NCBI GenBank assembly: GCA_011526365.1
Contig: WTIO01000037.1
Span: 12,257 to 73,901 of the forward strand
Direction: 5' to 3'
DNA: 61,645 bases
Source: Flavobacteriales bacterium
GTDB lineage: Bacteria; Bacteroidota; Bacteroidia; Flavobacteriales; Flavobacteriaceae
The notes under the pieces are model-generated. The model saw only the letters and a program-made list of their open reading frames with translations, was not told the DNA's origin and did no database searches. Each line of letters begins with the position of its first letter. Position 1 is the first letter of the stretch. Positions 25,131 through 34,917 of the stretch are shown one piece after another. Position numbers and translations under genes: made by a program.

Positions 25131-25649
25131 ATGCGCTCAGAATATACGATACCCTTTGTAGGGCTGAAAAATGGAAAGCATAGTTTTGATTACACTATTG
25201 ACAACGCGTTCTTTGATATGCAGGCTTATGACGATTTTTCAAAAGTGCAGATTGCTGTACACCTGGAAATGACCAAAAAAGAACAACTCTTGGAGTTGGA
25301 CTTTCACGCCAAAGGAATTGTTGAGGTTCCTTGTGATCTTTCAATGGAGCTTTTTGACCTTGATGTTGATGTCAATTACCAACAAATTGTAAAGTTTGGA
25401 AGTACCACAGAAACCACCGATGATGACATCATCATCCTTCCCCATGGCACACACGAGGTAGATGTAGCACAGTCCATTTATGAACTAATAGTGTTGACGA
25501 TTCCTCAAAAGAAAATCCATCCTCAAGTGCTTGATGGCACCCTCCAATCGGACATCCTTGAAAAATTAAAACAGCTTGCCCCCAAAGAAGACTCCAACAA
25601 GGATCAACAAAACGATCCGCGTTGGGATAAATTAAAAGATTTATTATAA
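25131..25649 (+). CDS. DUF177 (YceD-like) protein
   Basis: A 172-residue DUF177 protein. The conserved core is CDLSMELFDLDVDV near residue 70, followed by DDDIIILPHGTHEVDVAQSIYELIVLTIPQK. In plants and bacteria the family is linked to 23S rRNA accumulation and is almost always encoded just before rpmF, as here (15 bases). A zinc-type CxxC pair seen in some relatives is absent. A TTG eight codons upstream overlaps the promoter box, so the ATG at 25131 is taken as the start. Confidence 0.88.
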   Translation: MRSEYTIPFVGLKNGKHSFDYTIDNAFFDMQAYDDFSKVQIAVHLEMTKKEQLLELDFHAKGIVEVPCDLSMELFDLDVDVNYQQIVKFGSTTETTDDDIIILPHGTHEVDVAQSIYELIVLTIPQKKIHPQVLDGTLQSDILEKLKQLAPKEDSNKDQQNDPRWDKLKDLL

Positions 25650-25664
25650 CAAAAGACGATACTA

Positions 25665-25862
25665 ATGGCACATCCTAAAAGAAAAATTTCTAAAACAAGA
25701 AGAGATAAAAGGAGAACGCATTATAAAGCCAGCACCCCTCAAATAGGTACTTGTAGTGCCACTGGGGAAGCCCATCTGTACCACCGTGCACATTGGCACG
25801 AAGGTAAACTCTACTACAGAGGGAAAGTCCTAATTGATCAAACTGAAGCCGCTGAGGCCTAA
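25665..25862 (+). CDS. rpmF: 50S ribosomal protein L32
   Basis: A 65-residue basic ribosomal protein: [20 protein letters not shown] at the N-terminus, then [16 protein letters not shown] and YYRGKVL. It has one Cys only, so it is the zinc-free (C-minus) form. It sits between DUF177 and fabH, the widely conserved arrangement that ties ribosome and lipid synthesis. Confidence 0.97.
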   Translation: MAHPKRKISKTRRDKRRTHYKASTPQIGTCSATGEAHLYHRAHWHEGKLYYRGKVLIDQTEAAEA

Positions 25863-25981
25863 CCCTTGTACTTTTAGCACCCTTGGTTTGAATTGGTGTC
25901 ACCTGTCAATTGGAAACACTCATTTTATTAAAAACCAGTATCTTCACCCCTGCAAAACCGTTGTAGTTTAATACTAACAGC

Positions 25982-26989
25982 ATGCACGCAAGCGAGAGAA
26001 AAGGGGGAAAAGCAGCCATCACCGCTGTTGGAGGGTATGTTCCAGAGGAACGCTTAACCAACCAAGATTTGGAACAAATGGTGGCCACTACTGATGAATG
26101 GATTCGCAGTAGAACGGGCATCGAAAGCAGGAGAATTCTTAAAGATCCTGAAAAAGCAACGTCCTATTTGGCCATTAAAGCCGCAGAAAATCTTATTGAA
26201 AAAAACCAAATTGATCCCCTAACCATTGATATGGTTTTGGTAGCCACCATTACCCCCGACCTTCACGTTGCTTCTACTGCTCCTTATGTCGCCTCACAAA
26301 TCAATGCTCAAAACGCCTTTGCCTTTGACCTTCAAGCCGCCTGCTCAGGCTTTCTTTATGGCCTTTCTGTAGCTGCTGGAAAAATTGCAGCTGGGCACTA
26401 TAAAAAAATTCTGGTTATTGGTGCCGATAAAATGTCTTCAATCATCGACTACTCAGATCGTACTACCTGTATCATTTTTGGAGATGGTGCTGGCGCAGTA
26501 CTCTTAGAGCCTAGTACCAACGGTATGGGCTGGGAAGATGAATACCTCAGATCCAACGGTATGGGGAGAGATTTACTCCATTTAAAAGGCGGCGGATCTT
26601 TGCACCCCGCCTCCCAACAAACTTTGGAGGACGGATGGCACGCCCTGTATCAGGATGGAAAATCGGTTTTTAAACACGCAGTTTCTGAAATGGCAACCGC
26701 CAGTGAAATCCTCTTAGAACGCAACGGCCTTCACCAAAAAGATATTGACTTTCTTGTCCCACATCAAGCCAATCAGCGCATTATTGAGGCCACCGCCAAA
26801 AAAATGGACCTGCCTATGGAAAAAGTATTGTGTAATATTGCCGACTATGGCAATACAACCGCAGCAACCATTCCGCTTTTGCTGCACGATTTTGAGTGTA
26901 ATTTTAAAAAAGGTGATAAATTAGTACTCACTGCTTTTGGAGGCGGATTCACCTGGGGAGCAGCATTGCTCACTTGGGCATACAACTAG
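25982..26989 (+). CDS. fabH: 3-oxoacyl-ACP synthase III
   Basis: A 335-residue KAS III that starts fatty-acid synthesis by condensing acyl-CoA with malonyl-ACP. The triad is Cys121 in [11 protein letters not shown], His261 in VPHQANQRI and Asn291 in [10 protein letters not shown]. Length is normal. It begins 119 bases after rpmF, a gap with no perfect -7 box, and ends 14 bases before accB. Together with accBC, acpP and fabF it accounts for initiation and elongation. Confidence 0.97.
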   Translation: MHASERKGGKAAITAVGGYVPEERLTNQDLEQMVATTDEWIRSRTGIESRRILKDPEKATSYLAIKAAENLIEKNQIDPLTIDMVLVATITPDLHVASTAPYVASQINAQNAFAFDLQAACSGFLYGLSVAAGKIAAGHYKKILVIGADKMSSIIDYSDRTTCIIFGDGAGAVLLEPSTNGMGWEDEYLRSNGMGRDLLHLKGGGSLHPASQQTLEDGWHALYQDGKSVFKHAVSEMATASEILLERNGLHQKDIDFLVPHQANQRIIEATAKKMDLPMEKVLCNIADYGNTTAATIPLLLHDFECNFKKGDKLVLTAFGGGFTWGAALLTWAYN

Positions 26990-27003
26990 AAAACAAACAA
27001 ATT

Positions 27004-27507
27004 ATGGACGTTAAAGAAATTCAAAATCTTATCAAATTTGTAGCCAAATCAGGAGCTCACGAGGTAAAGTTAGAAATGGAGGATTTTAAAATCACCATTA
27101 AAACCGCTGCCGATCAAATTGTGCCTGAGCAACAAACGATAGTACAACATATGCCTCCTATGGCGGCCGCCCCTGTGGCTGCTGCTCCAGTGGCCAGTAC
27201 TCCTCCTGCTGAAGCGGCTGCACCAGCTGCAGCGGCTGCAACAGAAACACCCAAAGATGAGGACCACCTGATTACAGTGAAATCCCCCATTATTGGGACA
27301 TTCTACCGCAAGCCTTCACCAGACAAACCTACCTTTGTTGAAATTGGTAGTACAGTAAATCAAGGAGATGTGCTTTGTGTAATTGAGGCCATGAAATTAT
27401 TCAATGAAATTGAATCTGAATTCTCAGGGAAAATTGTTAAAATCCTTGTAGATGACGCCTCCCCCGTGGAATTCGATCAACCCCTGTTTTTGATTGATCC
27501 TTCTTAA
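27004..27507 (+). CDS. accB: biotin carboxyl carrier protein of acetyl-CoA carboxylase
   Basis: A 167-residue BCCP. The N-terminal helical part (1-40) is joined by an Ala/Pro-rich flexible linker (about 50-85) to the biotinyl domain. Biotin attaches to Lys131 in [14 protein letters not shown] in frame inside fabH gives a longer ORF, but the ATG at 27004, after the fabH stop, is the sensible start. It carries carboxybiotin between AccC and the carboxyltransferase, which is not in the window. Confidence 0.97.
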   Translation: MDVKEIQNLIKFVAKSGAHEVKLEMEDFKITIKTAADQIVPEQQTIVQHMPPMAAAPVAAAPVASTPPAEAAAPAAAAATETPKDEDHLITVKSPIIGTFYRKPSPDKPTFVEIGSTVNQGDVLCVIEAMKLFNEIESEFSGKIVKILVDDASPVEFDQPLFLIDPS

Positions 27508-27518
27508 AAAACAGTCTT

Positions 27519-28856
27519 ATGTTTAAAAAAATATTAATTGCCAATCGCGGTGAAATTGCCATGCGAGTTATTCGAACCTGCAAGGAAATGGGCATTAAAA
27601 CCGTAGCAGTATATTCTACAGCAGATGTAGAAAGCCTGCATGTGCGCTTTGCCGATGAAGCAGTGTGTATAGGCCCTGCAAATAGCAGTGATTCGTACCT
27701 AAAAATTGCTAATATTATTGCTGCTGCAGAAATCACCAATGCCGATGCCATTCACCCCGGCTATGGGTTTTTGTCTGAAAATGCCAAATTTTCTAAAATC
27801 TGTGATGAGCACGACATTAAATTTATTGGTGCTTCAGCAGAGATGATTGAAAAAATGGGCGATAAGGCCACTGCAAAAGCTACTATGGTGGCTGCAGGAG
27901 TGCCTACCATTCCAGGGTCTGAAGGCCTTTTAGACAGCTTGGAAGAAGCACAACAACTGGCCAAAGACATGGGCTACCCCGTAATGCTTAAAGCCACCGC
28001 TGGTGGGGGTGGAAAAGGAATGCGCGCCGTTTGGGAACCTGAAGCCTTAGAAAAAGCCTGGGAAAGTGCACGCCAAGAAGCCGCAGCCGCTTTTGGAAAT
28101 GATGGTATGTATATGGAAAAGCTCATTGAAGAGCCTCGCCATATTGAAATTCAAGTTATTGGCGATTCCTTTGGAAAAGCCTGCCACCTCTCCGAACGCG
28201 ATTGTTCTGTGCAACGCCGCCATCAAAAACTCACCGAGGAAACTCCTTCTCCATTTATGACCAAAGCCTTACGTCAAAAAATGGGTGAAGCCGCCGTTCG
28301 TGCTGCCGAATTTATCAAGTACGAAGGGGCAGGTACCGTAGAATTTTTAGTGGACAAACACAAAAACTTCTATTTTATGGAAATGAATACGCGTATTCAG
28401 GTGGAACACCCCATTACCGAACAGGTCATTGACTACGACCTGATTCGCGAGCAAATAAAAGTGGCTGCGGGAATCCCAATTTCTGGGAAAGATTATGTTC
28501 CTAAGCTACACTCCATTGAGTGTCGTATTAATGCAGAAGACCCCTACAATGATTTTCGTCCAAGTCCAGGAAAAATACAAACCCTACATTGTCCTGGAGG
28601 CCACGGTATTCGTTTAGACACTCATGTGTATAGTGGGTATGTAATCCCTCCCAATTACGACTCCATGATTGCCAAACTCATTACCACAGCGCAAACCCGT
28701 GAGGAAGCCATCAATAAAATGAAACGCGCCTTAGACGAGTTTGTGATTGAAGGAATAAATACGACCATTCCGTTCCACCGCCAGTTGATGGATCATCCGG
28801 ATTATGTGGCTGGAAATTATACCACCAAATTTATGGAAGATTTTGAAATGGAATAA
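27519..28856 (+). CDS. accC: biotin carboxylase of acetyl-CoA carboxylase
   Basis: A 445-residue ATP-grasp enzyme that carboxylates biotin on AccB using bicarbonate and ATP. It starts [17 protein letters not shown]; the glycine-rich ATP loop is [14 protein letters not shown] near residue 160, and [16 protein letters not shown] near residue 290 carries metal and catalytic residues. Full length. It follows accB by 11 bases and ends at a strong terminator. Confidence 0.98.
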   Translation: MFKKILIANRGEIAMRVIRTCKEMGIKTVAVYSTADVESLHVRFADEAVCIGPANSSDSYLKIANIIAAAEITNADAIHPGYGFLSENAKFSKICDEHDIKFIGASAEMIEKMGDKATAKATMVAAGVPTIPGSEGLLDSLEEAQQLAKDMGYPVMLKATAGGGGKGMRAVWEPEALEKAWESARQEAAAAFGNDGMYMEKLIEEPRHIEIQVIGDSFGKACHLSERDCSVQRRHQKLTEETPSPFMTKALRQKMGEAAVRAAEFIKYEGAGTVEFLVDKHKNFYFMEMNTRIQVEHPITEQVIDYDLIREQIKVAAGIPISGKDYVPKLHSIECRINAEDPYNDFRPSPGKIQTLHCPGGHGIRLDTHVYSGYVIPPNYDSMIAKLITTAQTREEAINKMKRALDEFVIEGINTTIPFHRQLMDHPDYVAGNYTTKFMEDFEME

Positions 28857-28884
28857 AAAAAAGGATCCTTCGGGATCCTTTTTA
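28857..28884. terminator. bidirectional terminator between accC and asd
   Basis: A-run, AAAGGATCC, loop TTCG, GGATCCTTT, T-run. A 9-bp stem with a UUCG tetraloop, flanked by A and T runs, placed between convergent accC and asd. Confidence 0.9.
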
Positions 28885-28906
28885 ATTTTCTAATCCTCTT
28901 AAACCC

Positions 28907-29896
28907 CTACACCCAGCCTTGGGCCACAAGATATTCGGCAATTTGTACTGTATTGGTAGCAGCTCCTTTTCTGAGGTTATCGGCAACAATCCACGCGTTG
29001 AAGGTATTGGCATTAGAGTGGTCTCTTCGGATTCTTCCTACAAACACCTCATCTTTGCCTTCTGCGGTTATGGGCATAGGATAGCTGTTTTCTTCTGGAA
29101 CATCTTCCAATACCACGCCAGGGCTCTCTTGAAACAATTGGCGCAAGTCCTTCAACTCATAGGGAGTGTTTAACTCTACATTTACGGCTTCACTATGACC
29201 TCCTATTACAGGTATGCGAACCGCTGTTGCTGTAATGCCGATACTAGAATCATTTAAGATCTTGTGGGTTTCGTTCACCAATTTTAATTCCTCCTTGGTA
29301 TACCCTGCCTCTTGAAAAACATCGCAGTGCGGGAGGGCATTTTTGTGAATCTGATGGGGGTAGGCAGGGGCTGTAGCTGTTCCCTGCATTTCGTCTTCAA
29401 GCTGTTGTACGGCCTTTACACCAGTTCCAGTAATGGACTGGTAGGTTGAAATCACCAACCGTCGGATGCCATACTTTTGATGTACAGGGCCTAAAGCAGT
29501 AACCATTTGTATTGTAGAACAATTGGGATTGGCAATAATGGTGTCCGAAGCACGCAAAGCCTCTGCGTTTACTTCGGGCACTACCAAGGGTACCTTGGCA
29601 TCCATGCGCCAGGCAGATGAATTGTCTATAACTCGCGTTCCCACAGCAGCAAATTTAGGCGCCCACTCAAGAGAGGTTGCCCCTCCAGCTGAAAACAATG
29701 CAATATCGGGTTGGGCTGCAACAGCATCCTCTAAACCAATAACTGTAATTTCTTCTCCCTTAAATTGCAACTTTTTTCCAACAGATCGTGCTGAAGCCAC
29801 TGCTAGGAGTTCCGTTACTGGAAAATTTCGTTCTTCCAATACGTTCAATATCACTGTGCCTACCATTCCTGTGGCACCTACAACTGCTACTTTCAT
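28907..29896 (-). CDS. asd: aspartate-semialdehyde dehydrogenase
   Basis: A 329-residue enzyme reducing aspartyl phosphate to the semialdehyde for lysine, methionine, threonine and diaminopimelate synthesis. The NADP-binding start is VVGATGMVGTV, the catalytic Cys126 is in ANPNCSTIQM, Gln is in STYQSITGTG and His in IGGHSEAVN. Length matches the Gram-positive-like short form. It has its own TATTTTTG box at 29921-29914, with a 17-base gap to the ATG. Confidence 0.97.
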   Translation of the reverse strand: MKVAVVGATGMVGTVILNVLEERNFPVTELLAVASARSVGKKLQFKGEEITVIGLEDAVAAQPDIALFSAGGATSLEWAPKFAAVGTRVIDNSSAWRMDAKVPLVVPEVNAEALRASDTIIANPNCSTIQMVTALGPVHQKYGIRRLVISTYQSITGTGVKAVQQLEDEMQGTATAPAYPHQIHKNALPHCDVFQEAGYTKEELKLVNETHKILNDSSIGITATAVRIPVIGGHSEAVNVELNTPYELKDLRQLFQESPGVVLEDVPEENSYPMPITAEGKDEVFVGRIRRDHSNANTFNAWIVADNLRKGAATNTVQIAEYLVAQGWV

Positions 29897-29913
29897 GAGC
29901 CTTTAAATTTGCG

Positions 29914-29921
29914 CAAAAATA
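29914..29921 (-). promoter_or_regulatory. -7 promoter box of asd
   Basis: TATTTTTG on the minus strand matches TAnnTTTG, 17 bases before the asd ATG. It separates asd from the alr-tdk unit. Confidence 0.5.
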
Positions 29922-29997
29922 CTACATAATTTCTAGCACCCCTACGGCTGTACCAAAACAATCCAAAAAAGGAACAAAATGTTGAATTTATAACGTT

Positions 29998-31077
29998 TTA
30001 GCGCCAAACTCTTGAAACTCGTGGGCCCAAGCCTGCCAAAACTTCATAAGGAATAGTGCCTGCTGCAGCGGCCCATTCACTAAGGGGATGTGATGCGTTA
30101 AAAAGGACTACGGAATCCCCAGGAGAACATGCCACATGGGTTACGTCTATCATCAGCATATCCATACAAATATTTCCCACTACAGCTGCAGGCTGTCCTT
30201 GTACCCAAACCTGTAGCTTAGCGTGGCCAAAGCCTCTTTGAATACCATCCGCATGTCCTAGAGGAAGCGTAGCAATACGACTTTCAGTGGTGGCTTGCCA
30301 GCCTTTATTGTAGCCTACATACTCTCCCGGCTGAAGGTGATGGATCTGTACAATGGAAGTCGTTAAATGCCCCACCGGCTGCAGTTGTGCGTCCCAAGCA
30401 GGAGCATTGGCATAGCCATACAGCCCTATACCGCAGCGAACGGCATCCAATTGATGGTTGGGATAGTGGAATACTCCAGAAGTATTGAGCAAATGAAACC
30501 AAGGCCTATGGGGATGCTGTTTAAACCGTTGCAGTATGGGTTCAAAAACCGTCAGTTGTTGGGCTACTTGAGCATCGGGTTGTGCTTCTTCTGTCCCCCC
30601 TAAATGGGAATACACACTCACAACACGAACGTTTTTGTGTTGGCTCTCCGAAAAAATCCATTCCAGTTCCGAAGGGGAAAATCCAATTCGATTTAAGCCC
30701 GTGTTAAACTTTAAATGAATGGGAAAAGGGGGCGTTTGGGGGGCGATGTGTTCCAATACATTGTCCCAGGTTTGTTTGCTGTAAATGGCGGGAGACAATT
30801 GATGGGTAACAATATCTGCAAATCGGTGGGGTTCGGGGTAAAATACCATGATGGGATCTTGTACCCCGGCTTGGCGAAGTGCAATTCCTTCATCGGTGTA
30901 GGCTACAGCAAAATATTTCACCCCTAGGGACTGCAAGTGCTGAATACAGGCTACGGCACCATGCCCATAGGCATTGGCCTTAACAACAGCAATAAAACGA
31001 ACTCCAGGAGCTAGTTTAGAAGTAAGGGTCGTAACATTATGCGTGAGGGCTTCACGGTGAATTTCAAGTTGTGTCAC
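29998..31077 (-). CDS. alr: alanine racemase
   Basis: A 359-residue PLP enzyme making D-alanine for peptidoglycan. The PLP Lys33 is in VVKANAYGHG; RCGIGLYGY near residue 214 and GNICMDMLMIDVTH near residue 301 are family marks. The position of the usual catalytic Tyr (GYADG) is His275 in PLGHADGIQRGF. The start is a GTG at 31077 overlapping the tdk stop by 4 bases. It is a stand-alone enzyme, not the MurF fusion known from Bacteroides. Activity is likely but the altered residue deserves attention. Confidence 0.93.
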   Translation of the reverse strand: MTQLEIHREALTHNVTTLTSKLAPGVRFIAVVKANAYGHGAVACIQHLQSLGVKYFAVAYTDEGIALRQAGVQDPIMVFYPEPHRFADIVTHQLSPAIYSKQTWDNVLEHIAPQTPPFPIHLKFNTGLNRIGFSPSELEWIFSESQHKNVRVVSVYSHLGGTEEAQPDAQVAQQLTVFEPILQRFKQHPHRPWFHLLNTSGVFHYPNHQLDAVRCGIGLYGYANAPAWDAQLQPVGHLTTSIVQIHHLQPGEYVGYNKGWQATTESRIATLPLGHADGIQRGFGHAKLQVWVQGQPAAVVGNICMDMLMIDVTHVACSPGDSVVLFNASHPLSEWAAAAGTIPYEVLAGLGPRVSRVWR

Positions 31078-31697
31078 TCTTTACTTCGCTTTAATTTTGG
31101 GGGATGTTGTTCTGCACGTAATGCTTTTTGAGCTTTGAAAAATGCAGCACGACTGAGCGGTTCATAGGTCTCCTTTTCACCGAGCAATAATAAGTCTTCA
31201 CTGGCAGATTTACGAAAACTGTATTGGGCTAGATTTCCTGTTCGGGTACATACGGCATGCACCTTGGTAACATACTCTGCAGTGGCCATAAGGGCAGGCA
31301 TAGGGCCAAAGGGGTTGCCTTTATAGTCCATATCTAAGCCTGCAACAATAACCCGTATTCCACGATTGGCTAAGTCATTACACACTTGCACAATTTCATC
31401 GTCAAAAAATTGCGCTTCGTCTATGCCCACCACATCACAACCCGAGGCCAAAATACCAATATTGGCTGCAGCGGGAACAGGTGTGGAAGGAATTTGGTTT
31501 TGATCGTGTGAGGTTACCAGGTCGTCGTCATAACGCACATCTACCACAGGCTTAAATATTTCTACCTTTTGCTGTGCTATTTGCGCGCGCTTTAAACGGC
31601 GAATGAGTTCTTCTGTTTTCCCAGAAAACATAGAGCCGCAAATGACCTCAATCCATCCGAATTGTTCCTTGTGATTTACGGTGTTTTCTAAAAACAT
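31074..31697 (-). CDS. tdk: thymidine kinase
   Basis: A 207-residue type II thymidine kinase that phosphorylates salvaged thymidine. Walker A is GSMFSGKTEELIRRL near residue 21; VGIDEAQFFDDEI carries the catalytic Glu. The lasso domain normally has two CxxC zinc pairs; here only one Cys is seen in HAVCTRTGNLAQYSFR, so zinc is probably not bound in the usual way. A TACCTTTG box lies 33 bases upstream. It is coupled to alr by a 4-base overlap. Confidence 0.94.
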   Translation of the reverse strand: MFLENTVNHKEQFGWIEVICGSMFSGKTEELIRRLKRAQIAQQKVEIFKPVVDVRYDDDLVTSHDQNQIPSTPVPAAANIGILASGCDVVGIDEAQFFDDEIVQVCNDLANRGIRVIVAGLDMDYKGNPFGPMPALMATAEYVTKVHAVCTRTGNLAQYSFRKSASEDLLLLGEKETYEPLSRAAFFKAQKALRAEQHPPKLKRSKE

Positions 31698-31729
31698 TTT
31701 GTACTTTTAATTTGGTCTTGAGCTTCAAA

Positions 31730-31737
31730 CAAAGGTA
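31730..31737 (-). promoter_or_regulatory. -7 promoter box of tdk-alr
   Basis: TACCTTTG on the minus strand matches TAnnTTTG, 32 bases before the tdk ATG. Confidence 0.5.
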
Positions 31738-31770
31738 TTAAATCTATTCATTTGACTTCATTTCATTTCA

Positions 31771-32469
31771 ATGACTGATAAATTAAAAGCCAAATTGCTC
31801 CAATTGGCCCATCAAGTAGAACAACACCCTGAAAATATTTCAGATCAAGCCCTGTTTGATGCCATCAAACAATTGTATGAAAGTGCCGTAGTGATTCAAC
31901 ATCTACTGGCTGTCAATGACCCCAAAAACGCTTCGGACCTCCAATTGCAAGAAACCGATTTGCGAAAAGCCTTAGCCCGTTTTGAAATTGAAACCCCACC
32001 TGAAAACCCTGTTGCAACTAGCGAGCAGCACGAGGAAATTCCTCCATTGATGGATACCATTAAAAACATGGTTACAGAAATGCCCGAATCTCAAATTCTC
32101 AACGAACTCCACGAGGCCGAGGATAGCCCACTGTTTGTGAAAAAAGACCCTTCCCCCACCACTACTAATACCTCCACAATTAAGGAAGAAACCCCTGCAA
32201 GCCCGCCGCAGAAAAAAAATCTCAATGACCAATATTCTGCAACCCTTAAAATTGATCGCAACGATCAACTGGCGTTTATCAATCATTTGTTCAATAGCAA
32301 TCCTACAGATTATCAAAGGGCGCTGCAACAAATTGTTTCTATGAAGACATGGGAGGAGGTGGACTATTTTGTCCATCAAATCTTAAAGCCTGATTATGAC
32401 CACTGGAAAGGCAAAGAATTTTACGAAACGCGTTTTTTGTCGGTTCTAAATGGTTATTTTACCAACTAA
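31771..32469 (+). CDS. conserved hypothetical protein
   Basis: A 232-residue soluble protein that I do not recognise as a named family. Residues 1-75 look helical. Residues about 80-165 are acidic and rich in Pro, Thr and Glu, probably a disordered linker. Residues about 170-232 form a compact, conserved-looking C-terminal part (KIDRNDQLAFINHLF, MKTWEEVDYFVHQIL, KGKEFYETRFLSVL). There is no signal peptide or membrane segment. It is divergent from tdk, and rsmI starts 25 bases after its stop, so it may share a transcript with rsmI and recJ. Confidence 0.75.
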   Translation: MTDKLKAKLLQLAHQVEQHPENISDQALFDAIKQLYESAVVIQHLLAVNDPKNASDLQLQETDLRKALARFEIETPPENPVATSEQHEEIPPLMDTIKNMVTEMPESQILNELHEAEDSPLFVKKDPSPTTTNTSTIKEETPASPPQKKNLNDQYSATLKIDRNDQLAFINHLFNSNPTDYQRALQQIVSMKTWEEVDYFVHQILKPDYDHWKGKEFYETRFLSVLNGYFTN

Positions 32470-32494
32470 GTACCACCCACAAAAAGTAGAGGTT

Positions 32495-33175
32495 ATGGCT
32501 TTGACCCTTGTTCCAACTCCAATTGGAAATCTTGCAGACATGAGTTACCGTGCAGTGACAACACTCCAAGAGGCGGATCTTATTTTAGCCGAAGACACCC
32601 GTACCAGCAAAATACTGTTGGACCACTACCAAATTTCAACCCCTCTAAAAAGCTTTCATATGCACAACGAACATCAAAAGTTGGCATATTATATTGGCCG
32701 TTTACAGGCAGGAGAAAAATTAGCCTTGATTTCAGATGCAGGCACGCCGGGGATTGCTGATCCGGGGTTTTTGTTAGTGCGCGCAGCCGTTGAAGCCGGT
32801 ATTGCTGTTAGTTGCTTGCCCGGTGCTACGGCGCTTATTCCTGCCTTGGTAATTAGTGGTTTTCCTTCGGACCGCTTCCATTTTGAGGGCTTTTTACCTC
32901 CTAAAAAAGGGCGGCAAAGTCGCCTGGCTTTTTTGGCAGACTACCCCCACACCATAGTGCTTTACGAAGCCCCTCACAAGCTCCTTAAAACCCTAGACCA
33001 AATGGAACCACATTTTGGAAACGACCGCTTATTGAGTGTGAGTAGGGAAATCACAAAACGCTATGAAACAACCTTTAGGGGGACCTTAGAGGAGTGCAAA
33101 ACGCACTTTGCGAATACGCCTCCGAAGGGAGAATTTGTGCTTTGCATCGCTGGAAAAAATAAAAAAGACCAATGA
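32495..33175 (+). CDS. rsmI: 16S rRNA (cytidine-1402-2'-O)-methyltransferase
   Basis: A 226-residue tetrapyrrole-methylase-fold enzyme that methylates C1402 in the decoding centre of 16S rRNA. It begins LTLVPTPIGNLADMSYRA. The SAM-binding parts are DTRTSK, LISDAGTPGIADPGFLLV and LPGATALIPALVISGFP. An in-frame ATG at 32450 lies inside the upstream gene and gives an atypical N-terminus, so 32495 is chosen. It overlaps recJ by 4 bases. Confidence 0.95.
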   Translation: MALTLVPTPIGNLADMSYRAVTTLQEADLILAEDTRTSKILLDHYQISTPLKSFHMHNEHQKLAYYIGRLQAGEKLALISDAGTPGIADPGFLLVRAAVEAGIAVSCLPGATALIPALVISGFPSDRFHFEGFLPPKKGRQSRLAFLADYPHTIVLYEAPHKLLKTLDQMEPHFGNDRLLSVSREITKRYETTFRGTLEECKTHFANTPPKGEFVLCIAGKNKKDQ

Positions 33176-34866
33176 AGTGGATCCCCACCACAGTCCCCGA
33201 TCCTTCAGATGTTGCTGAACTACAGCAAGTCTTAGGAGTGTCAAAAACAATTGCCACCCTGCTTCGTCAACGGGGCATTGAAGATTTTGATCAGGCAAAA
33301 GCATTTTTTCGCCCACAATTAGAGCAACTGCACGACCCCCTATTGATGAAGGACATGGACAAGGCAGTTGCACGGATCCAAGAAGCCCAAGCCAAAGGGG
33401 AAACCATTATGGTTTATGGTGACTACGACGTGGACGGAACCTCGGCAGTAGCATTGGTAACTTCTTATTTTCAACACAACGGACAAAAGGTACACTACTA
33501 CATCCCCGATCGGTATACGGAAGGCTATGGGCTGTCCTCAAAGGGAATTTCAACAGCACATGAACTGGGTTGTACCTTGCTTATTGTACTGGACTGTGGT
33601 ATTAAAGCTTTTACTCCCATCGCAGAGGCCAATGCCTTAGGAATTGCGGTTATTGTGTGTGACCATCACCTCCCCGAAGCACAGCTGCCAAATGCCTTGG
33701 CGATTTTAGATCCCAAGCGAAAAGATTGTCACTACCCCTACAAGGAACTATGTGGCTGTGGGATTGGCTTAAAACTTGTTCAGGCCCTCACCCAAGCTGC
33801 GGGGCAACCCTTAGAAGCAGTGCTTCCTTATTTGGATTTGGCCGCCATTGCCATAGCGGCTGATATTGTTCCAATCACTGGTGAAAACCGCGTGCTAGCT
33901 GCTTTTGGATTACAGCAGGTACAACAGCACCCACGACCGGGAATCGCCCCTTTTCTTAAAAAGCTTAAAGGTCCACTAAAAATCACCGATTTGGTGTTTA
34001 AAATTGCCCCTCGAATCAATGCTGCAGGGCGCATGCATCACGGCAAAGAAGCGGTTGCGCTCTTTTTAGAAACGGACCCCCAAAAAGGACAAGAAAAAGG
34101 CACTGCTATTGAAGCCTATAATACCCAACGCAGAACCGTAGATGAACAAACCACCAAAGAAGCCCTAGCCCAACTTGAAAGCAAAGGGGAAACAGCGCAG
34201 TTTTCCACAGTGGTGTGGGATGAAAACTGGCATAAAGGAGTACTGGGTATTGTAGCTTCACGACTCATTGAAACCTATTACCGCCCTACCGTGGTTTTGG
34301 CAAAAAACGGACAACACTACACAGGATCTGTACGGTCTATTCGAGGGTTTGATGTGCATGAAGCCCTCAACGACTGTGCTTCCTATTTAAGTCAATTTGG
34401 GGGACACAAATACGCGGCTGGTCTTACTCTTGAGGCCTCCCAATTGGATGCTTTTAAAGCGGCCTTTGAGGCTCGAGTACGGGAAGAACTTAGCCCCGAT
34501 GATTTAATCCCCTTCAAAAAATATGATGCCCTTGTAACGCTAGAGGAACTTTACCCCAAATTTTATAGAATAATGGAGCAAATGCGTCCCTTTGGCCCAC
34601 AAAATATGCGGCCCGTATTTCGTACTAATAACTGTAGAGCAACGGCCAATACAAAAGCTGTGGGTGCAGATAACACCCATTTAAAACTTGAAATTGAGGA
34701 TGCCGCTGGAGTTACAATGCCTGCCATTGCCTTTGGCTGGGGGAAGCAACTTAGCGCAATACAAAAAGCCCCCTCTTTTGATGTCTTGTATACCCTAGAA
34801 GAAAATCACTATCAGGGCCATGTAAGCCTTCAGTTACAACTTAAAGACCTTAAAATAAATTCATAA
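33172..34866 (+). CDS. recJ: single-stranded-DNA exonuclease RecJ
   Basis: A 564-residue DHH-family 5'-3' exonuclease of recombination and mismatch repair. The motifs are in order: VYGDYDVDGTSAVAL near residue 80, DCGIK, CDHHLPEA near residue 165, AIAADIVPITGENR near residue 228, RINAAGRMHHG, and DHHA1-type FGGHKYAAG near residue 415. A C-terminal OB-like domain follows. Full length. It ends right before a strong terminator. Confidence 0.97.
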   Translation: MKWIPTTVPDPSDVAELQQVLGVSKTIATLLRQRGIEDFDQAKAFFRPQLEQLHDPLLMKDMDKAVARIQEAQAKGETIMVYGDYDVDGTSAVALVTSYFQHNGQKVHYYIPDRYTEGYGLSSKGISTAHELGCTLLIVLDCGIKAFTPIAEANALGIAVIVCDHHLPEAQLPNALAILDPKRKDCHYPYKELCGCGIGLKLVQALTQAAGQPLEAVLPYLDLAAIAIAADIVPITGENRVLAAFGLQQVQQHPRPGIAPFLKKLKGPLKITDLVFKIAPRINAAGRMHHGKEAVALFLETDPQKGQEKGTAIEAYNTQRRTVDEQTTKEALAQLESKGETAQFSTVVWDENWHKGVLGIVASRLIETYYRPTVVLAKNGQHYTGSVRSIRGFDVHEALNDCASYLSQFGGHKYAAGLTLEASQLDAFKAAFEARVREELSPDDLIPFKKYDALVTLEELYPKFYRIMEQMRPFGPQNMRPVFRTNNCRATANTKAVGADNTHLKLEIEDAAGVTMPAIAFGWGKQLSAIQKAPSFDVLYTLEENHYQGHVSLQLQLKDLKINS

Positions 34867-34898
34867 AAAAACCCCGCTTGTATCAAGCGGGGTTTCTT
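34867..34898. terminator. bidirectional terminator between recJ and TonB receptor gene
   Basis: AAACCCCGCTTG, loop TAT, CAAGCGGGGTTT: a 12-bp perfect stem flanked by A and T runs, between convergent genes. Confidence 0.92.
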
Positions 34899-34917
34899 AA
34901 AATAGTTTAGCGCTAGT

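Noticed and set aside
27150-27250. Ala/Pro-rich repeats in accB as a tandem DNA repeat
   Set aside because: This is the ordinary flexible linker of biotin carboxyl carrier proteins.
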